A stretch of 64,000 nt of DNA from Trema orientale (lineage: Eukaryota; Streptophyta; Magnoliopsida; Rosales; Cannabaceae): the NCBI GenBank assembly GCA_002914845.1, contig JXTC01000111.1, forward strand, positions 2,500 through 66,499. The letters are read 5' to 3'. This document shows positions 57,886-64,000 of this stretch, in pieces. The position numbers were made by a program, and so were the translations under genes. Numbering within the stretch: position 1 is the stretch's first letter; each line of letters opens with the position of its first letter. The notes under the pieces are model-generated. The model was not told the DNA's origin, did not search any database, and saw only the letters and a list, made by a program, of their open reading frames with translations.

Positions 57886-59367
57886 TGTTGCATTGCTGTG
57901 TTTGGCAATTGAGGCGACAATTGTTATTCATTTATATAAATAAAACTTTCCAACCCACCCACAAAAAAAAAAAAAAAAAATGGAAAAAAAAACTTGCACC
58001 TAATTATTAGTTACACGGGGGGCATTTTCGTCAACTCAGGTCTGCATAGCAACCACTATGAGCCCGAGAAGCCAAGTTGAATGTGTTGGGAATAAAAAGG
58101 CTGGCGTGGGCAGGACTGGAATTTCATACTTTAAAATAAATTATAATTCCTATTAGGCTTTTGAGAATCCTTTTGCCTCCCGAACACCCAGTTTTAAAGG
58201 AAGCAGCGTGCTCTCTCATTTCTTACGCTTACGCAAATTAAGAAAATAAATAAAAGAGTTTCAGAGAGAGAGAGGAGAGAGAGAGAGAATCTTAGAGCAA
58301 GAGACTCAAAATATATGATGCTGAATCTCAGCTGAGCCTTATCTTAGCTTGAATTTATTGGTACGTTTTCTCTCTAATTGTTCATGTAGTGTGTGATTTT
58401 CGTTTCGCCAACTCTTTTTCGGCCGTTTTTCTCTTCTTTGAATATATATATATATATTTGTTCTCTTTCTTATGGATTTTATATAAGCAAGAGAATTTGA
58501 GCTCTGTTTTTTTTTTTTTTTTTCCCTAGATGACCCGTTTTGGTTGGGAAATTTTATATTCCTTGGTTCTGTTCTCTCTGTATTTAATTTGACTTTTTTT
58601 TTTCCAGCTCGTTCTCTGAGAAGTTTGATTTATATTGTTGAGACTAAAGAGATGATATTGGGAAAGCATTTATAATAAATGGTTTTTATTGTTTTTCCTT
58701 TAATTTCAATTTTCTTTTAAAAAAAAAAAGAATTTTTCTTTTCCAGTAATCAATTATTATTGTGGCAAGTTTCCTGTCTTTTTGACTAATAAAGATTTTC
58801 TTTTTCGTAATTCAAAATCCTGTTTATATGTTTTCNNNNNNNNNNNNNNNNNNNNNNNAGATTGCTTTTGGAGTTAGATTTTGTTTTGTTTCAGTATGTT
58901 GAATTTTTTTTTCTGGGTCGGTGGAATGTGTTGCTGATTTCTTTTCCTCTTGTTATCTGCTACATATACATGTATTTATATATAGATAGATTTATTTTTT
59001 AATTGTGTAGGTAAGCAAAAATAGGAGTTTTTTCCGGGAGAAGTGGGGTATTTTTCTAAATAAAAATACGATATCTATTCTACTTGTCCTGACTTTTCTA
59101 CCTATTGACTTTTCCAAATGTTAAAAATTGCTATATACATTATACTTATGCAGTACGTTTCCATCCAGTTCAGAGAAACTCAGATACTCACTGCTAATCA
59201 AAATTGTTGGAATACCATAGTAATTTTCAGAAATCGAGTTTCATTTGTGGATATAAACAATTGTTTTTTTTTTCCATTTTGCAGCTTGAAGAAGTTGGAT
59301 TTGGTCTAAAATAGGAAGCCGAAGCTTCTTCTACTCTTTTTTATCTTAGAGTGAGAAGAACCAATAC
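57886..59367 (+). promoter_or_regulatory. Promoter, 5' UTR exon and leader intron of the G3P transporter
   Basis: A GA-rich probable first non-coding exon ends near 58361 (TTATTG|GTACGT). The leader intron runs to an acceptor TTTTGCAG at 59276-59283 and includes 23 N at 58836-58858. The exon then continues to the ATG at 59368. I saw no P1BS phosphate-response site (GNATATNC) in this stretch. Confidence 0.55.
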
Positions 59368-61048
59368 ATGGATTCATTAACAGAAACTGCACCTGAGGAA
59401 AATTACAGCAAGCCCCCAGGAATTAAGTTCGTGGAGTACATAAAAAGATCCACCATTTCCTTCAAAACCCACCAAGCAATTGTTCTGATAGTCACATTTT
59501 TAGCATACACTAGCTACCATGCTGCCCGAAAAACTACGAGTGTTGTCAAGAGTTCCCTTGATCCTCAATCATCAGATTTGGGGTTGAAGTTTGCACCATG
59601 GAGAATAACATTCCTTGAAGCACCAGAAGAAAGGAAAACGCTTTCTTGGGTGCTTGGAGATGGTTGGGCACCTTTTAATGGATCGGATGGAACATCCCTT
59701 CTTGGCGAACTCGATGTTGCGTTCCTCGCAGTTTATGCCATGGGAATGTACTTTTCTGGCCATTTGGGGGATAGATTGGATTTAAGGATCTTCTTAACAG
59801 TGGGAATGATTGGAACCGGTGTGTTCACTTCCCTCTTTGGTATTGGATACTGGGGAAACATTCATAGCTTTTACTACTTCCTTATAGTTCAAATGGTTGC
59901 TGGTCTGTTCCAATCAACTGGATGGCCTTCAGTTGTTGCGGTGGTCGGTAACTGGTTTGGGAAGAAGAAGAGAGGGCTTATAATGGGAATATGGAATGCT
60001 CACACTTCTGTTGGAAACATCACTGGATCTTTGCTAGCTTCTGCTTTATTGAGCTACGGATGGGGCTGGTCCTTTGTTGTGCCTGGCCTGTTAATAGCTT
60101 TCGTTGGCCTGGTGGTTTTCTTCTTCTTACCAGTGTGTCCTGAGGCTGTTGGAGCTGATAAAGATGAGGATGAACTGCATTCGCCGAGGAAAATTGGGGA
60201 GGCACTAGAGGAACCATTGTTGCTGTCAGAGAAAGAGGGTAGGGATAAACCGGTAGGATTCATAGAAGCATGGAAAATTCCTGGAGTTGCTCCTTTTGCT
60301 CTTTGCCTCTTCTTTGCCAAATTGGTCGCTTATACATTTCTCTATTGGCTTCCTTTCTACATTAGCCATACAGGTAAATCTTCTCATTGTTTTTTGCTGT
60401 TATCATCCAATCCATGGTATAAATATTTATTACTCAAATATTATGTTCATCACTCACTTTACCTTGTTGCATTTTGCAGCTATTGATGGCAAGTACTTAT
60501 CCAGTGAGACTGCTGGAAACTTGTCTACATTGTTTGATGTTGGAGGAGTAGTTGGAGGAATCCTAGCCGGTCACATTTCCGATCGCCTTAATGCAAGAGC
60601 AATAACGGCAGCAAGTTTCATGTATTGTGCCATTCCTGCTCTCTTCTTCTACCGAAGCTATGGACATTTATCTTTGACTCTAAACATTGCCTTTATGTTC
60701 ATAACGGGCATGTTTGTCAATGGTCCATATGCTCTTATAACGACGGCTGTATCTGCTGACCTTGGTACACATAGCTCCTTGCAAGGGAACTCGCGGGCAC
60801 TTGCAACTGTAACAGCAATCATTGATGGCACAGGCTCTGTTGGGGCTGCAATTGGGCCCTTACTAACAGGCTACATTTCTGCTAAGAGCTGGAGCTTAGT
60901 TTTCACGATGCTGATGATAGCAGCTCTAATTGCAGGGCTGCTTCTTACTCGGCTTGTTGTGTCTGAGGTGGCTGTGAAAATTGAAGAATCAAGGTCGCAA
61001 GGAGGGTCGCCAAGGACGAGATCTTCTTCTTCTGTCGATGAGGTTTGA
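59368..61048 (+). CDS. G3Pp1: Glycerol-3-phosphate transporter (SLC37/OPA family, G3Pp-like), 2 coding exons, 524 aa
   Basis: A major-facilitator organophosphate:phosphate antiporter. Plant members (AtG3Pp/PS3) respond to phosphate starvation. Exon 1 is 59368-60373 and exon 2 is 60480-61048; the junction ACA G|GT..AG|CT keeps the frame. The first about 35 residues are cytosolic. TM1 begins near [20 protein letters not shown] (34-53), which includes the family Arg pattern. Later helices and the long central loop (Glu/Lys-rich, about 260-300) follow. Signatures include [24 protein letters not shown] and [15 protein letters not shown]. The C-tail is Ser/Arg-rich and ends VDEV. About 12 helices are predicted by eye. 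A 27-bp tandem duplication crosses the stop codon. The symbol rests on overall likeness to the PS3 branch, so it is provisional. Confidence 0.92.
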
Positions 61049-61090
61049 TGTAGCATTAGTTTAGATGAGGTTTGATGTAGCATTAGTTTA
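61037..61090 (+). repeat. 27-bp tandem duplication across the stop codon
   Basis: GATGAGGTTTGATGTAGCAT and the next seven bases occur at 61037-61063 and again at 61064-61090 without change. The first copy supplies the last codons and the TGA. Confidence 0.9.
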
Positions 61091-63200
61091 TGACCAATTT
61101 GTAAGTATGTGTGCTCATGTGATTCCTTGGACTGGCCATAAGCTCTTGCCTCTGACCAATGCTTGCTAAATGAAAAGAAGTTCTTTGTATTGTAACAACG
61201 GGAGGATTTTTTTAGCCTTTCCGTGATTTTACTTTTGCTAGTGGGGAAGTTTCGGTGGAAAAGGACAAAAGGGTGTGGGGATAGAGTTATGTGTATGTAC
61301 ATTTTTGTATCTTATATTAAAATTGTGAAAGATTCAGAACCAAGAAACACTAGAGTTATTCATGAGTTCATTCATCTTTTTCACTTAAGACGTCATTTAA
61401 CTTGATCTTGGTTCAGAGCCAAGAAACACTAGAATTATGTGTGTATACATTTTTTGTATCTTATATTAACATTGTGTAAGATTCAGAACCAAGAAACACG
61501 AGAGTTATTCATGATTCATTCATCTTTTCCACTTAAGAGGTCAGTTAACTGTACGAGAGAACTTGTAGCACCATCCCAAATGGAAGTTTAATGGAATGAA
61601 ATTGTAAATCTCGTACAATTGGAGGACCAGAACAAAAAATGTGCTTAAGTTTTCTTTTCCAAATAGCATTTTCTTTCCTGAAGTAAGAATAATATCCCTA
61701 GATTCACAACTTTGTCTCCGGAAAGGTGGAAGGGATAGATTTTTGTTAATGGGAATGATCAAACATAGAAGAAAACGGCGAAATTAGTGGAACTCGGTCG
61801 TTAAACATGGACCAATACAAGAGCTTTCTTTTCATAATTGGTGTGAAAAGATTTCCAAGGACCACATAATGGTCCTGCACCTGTGGGGCACCAGAGTGGG
61901 TAGAAAGTCTAGGTACACGTCTCCCACTAAATCTCGTACGGCCAAATGCTTCATACCCTTTGGTTAGCACCCTTTTGTAGGTCCGAGGAAGGTATTCACA
62001 TGATTACTTGTCACCAAATTTGCAGAAAATATGGTGTGAATCTGGCTTTGTTATACACACATGAAAGCAATATACTAATACGGGCATATACGTGCTCGGC
62101 TTTAACCCCAAAATGGAGCATCTATAACTGTTAGTGTGAGCCTAAAATTGCCTCTATCCCATAGATTGCTTCAAGACAAAAAGGGCAGGCGCGTGAATAG
62201 TGTCCTCGTCATCAATTTTGAGCCTCTGAATCACAATGCTCATATTGTTATGTTTTTACGTGGCTGTGTGTTTTAATTGTTTAAATTATTTGTGGCAGAG
62301 TGTAGAATGCTCCAAAAACTTGAGCGTGAGACCCCATGTGAACTCGTATAAAAATTACAATTAATAATTGACACAGGAGAAGGTGTTTGTTTCTAGTGAA
62401 CACAAGTTTTTCAAATAATATTTATCTATATCTCGGATTTGATAAATTCTTTCAATTAAAAAAAAACCATAAATTTAAATGGTAAATTGACTCTTAGAGC
62501 TTCTCAAATGAATTTTCATTATTTTGCGCAAAAAACCGAAAAAAAAATATTTGTTCAGGTTTCTAACATTTCCCTGGTATAGTTCAATGAAATACTTACA
62601 CCAAACAAAATAAAATAAATTTGGTTAACCCATGGCATTAGCATAGATGGAGATGAAGAGCAAGAGGAAGTAACGGTCCCACTTTGTTAAATTAGATGGT
62701 ATTCTGCTGTGGTCCGCATCCGGACTCACATAAGTCAAAAAAACCATTAAATAATTAATCCAAAAAAGAACCATAGGTTAAGAGAGTACGTGACTGAGGG
62801 TGAGGGAATAACTTTTTTAGGAAAGAATAAAAAAACAATCAACGTGATACAGAACTTTGAATATGTACCACAACTTAGATACTTAGGGCATTGTGAACCA
62901 CTAATGTTTTAATTACGTAGTTAAATATTTAAAGCAATGACCGTGCTCTAACTACTAAGAAAATACAAGTTGATTTGTTGAATATTTTATAGGTCATTGA
63001 GCGGTTTATGGCCTAGTGATATCCACCACCACATTTACGTTTTCTGATTCCATTAACTGCAATAAATTACTCTTATCTCTCCAATTACTAGGCAATGATA
63101 CCTGTTCTTATAGCTTTATGCGCCCTAAACATCATTAACTATATCTTGGTAGAGACAGATGCTAGACGAAACAAATCCGGTATTTGCACTCGCTACTGAT
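61049..63200. other. 3' UTR and intergenic DNA with a tandem duplication
   Basis: The gene's 3' UTR is followed by an imperfect tandem repeat (about 61290-61402 and 61439-61549, offset 150; shared words TTGTATCTTATATTA and CAGAACCAAGAAACAC). Beyond 61550 the DNA is non-coding and AT-rich. Short frames at 61541-62134 have no recognised features. Confidence 0.45.
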
Positions 63201-64000
63201 TGGGCAAACAATAATTTGGCGAGAAAACCATATGCCCTTATTTTGAGTTGGTTGTTAACGATTATCCCTTTTTATTTTATCAACTTCTATGTTCTTTTGT
63301 TCTTTTCTTGAAGATGGACTCGGATGTTATCTGCAATATTCTACTGGAGATGGCTCGTTGGATGATTATCTTTTGTAGTATTATAATAAGACTGGAACTT
63401 ACTCGGTCAAAAGTGGTATTATCTTTTGTAGTATTATGATAAGACTGGAACTTATTCGGTCAAATATGGTTACAAACTTGCCCAAGTCCTAAAAAGAAGG
63501 TCAAACTCCCTCATCCTCTTCTGATAATTCGAACAGGTGAAGATGCCTTTGATGACTCAAGATACCAAATAAGATGACAATCTTCTTATGGAAAGCTTGT
63601 TAGAACTTCATTTCTACCTGGTGTAACTTGGTAAAATGCCATATCCCAGTTGATGCTCTCTGCCCTTGGTGTGTTTTGGCGCCGGAAACAACTTCTCATA
63701 TTCTCTTTTTCTGGCTGATAGCTCAAAGTCTTTGGAAATTTTCTCCTATTTCTGAGCAGATTTCCCACCTCTCGAATGAGTCCTTCATTGAAAATATCAC
63801 CTCACTTTTTACTACCTGAGGTGTTGGTCAATTTTTCTTGGCACTCATGGATCCTCAGGTTCTAAAGAAACCTATAATTAGTTCATGAACAAAAAGAAGT
63901 TCCAGTATCGTGGATAGCTTTCCAGGCTCAGACCAAACAAAGAGAATTCCAATCTTCACCACCAGTCTCGAAGCCTCCCTCTCCTGCCTCTCAATCCCAT
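63201..64000 (+). pseudogene. LINE ORF2 remnant (zf-RVT region), truncated by the window edge
   Basis: Plus-strand reading gives DDYLL-stop-YYNKTGTYSVKSG at 63361-63417, the pattern upstream of the zf-RVT domain in plant L1 ORF2. 63628-63819 follows with HIPVDALCPWCVLAPETTSH, then ILFFW, the zinc-binding pattern. The intervening frame is shifted. A 53-bp tandem copy (63365-63417 and 63418-63470) doubles the KTGTYSV part. Frame breaks show it is dead. Confidence 0.75.

Overview
The window is nuclear DNA of a flowering plant, most likely a eudicot. The evidence is spliced genes with GT..AG introns, plant-type families (nucleotide-sugar transporter, PLAC8, PEX11, LUC7, COG7, mitochondrial small heat-shock protein, F-box, glycerol-3-phosphate transporter), AT-rich intergenic DNA, and plant transposons (Copia, L1-type LINE, CACTA, hAT/MULE-like MITEs, a tRNA-derived SINE). 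I cannot name the species. N runs at 16704-16808, 35418-35424, 40210, 49170 and 58836-58858 show a draft assembly, and two of these gaps sit at suspicious duplications.

Layout. 1-10 kb is gene-rich: the last exon of a GONST-type transporter (+), a small unknown ORF (-), a two-exon dynein light chain (-), a four-exon PLAC8/CNR-like protein (-) and the intronless PEX11 gene (-). About 10.6-16.4 kb is a decayed Ty1/Copia element on the minus strand, with two LTRs, a GTTTT target duplication and a hAT-like MITE nested in its integrase. Two arrays of a short GTCGTT motif, in opposite orientations, lie at 7.2-8.0 kb and 16.6-17.5 kb. 18-32 kb is again gene-rich: LUC7-type U1 snRNP protein (+, 7 exons), COG7 (-, 10 exons), mitochondrial sHSP (+, 2 exons, heat-shock element upstream) and an F-box/Sel1-like gene (-, 3 exons).

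32.4-58 kb is a transposon-rich gene desert. It holds a 7.5 kb L1 LINE containing a likely solo LTR, an 800-bp duplication joined by one N, a segmental duplication that preserves the pre-LINE sequence, a MULE-like element with gene-like contents, a 5.9 kb CACTA element with hairpin-rich subterminal repeats, several foldback MITEs and a SINE. 58-61 kb holds a complete SLC37-type glycerol-3-phosphate transporter with a leader intron. The last 0.8 kb is another LINE remnant.

The genes do not form a pathway; they are ordinary housekeeping and stress genes. From memory, their order recalls two Arabidopsis neighbourhoods: PLAC8/LUC7/COG7/HSP23.5 around At5g51400-51440 and PEX11B/G3Pp1 at At3g47420-47430. 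That suggests an ancestral block spread apart here by transposons. Exon boundaries were worked out by hand from reading frame and splice-site consensus.
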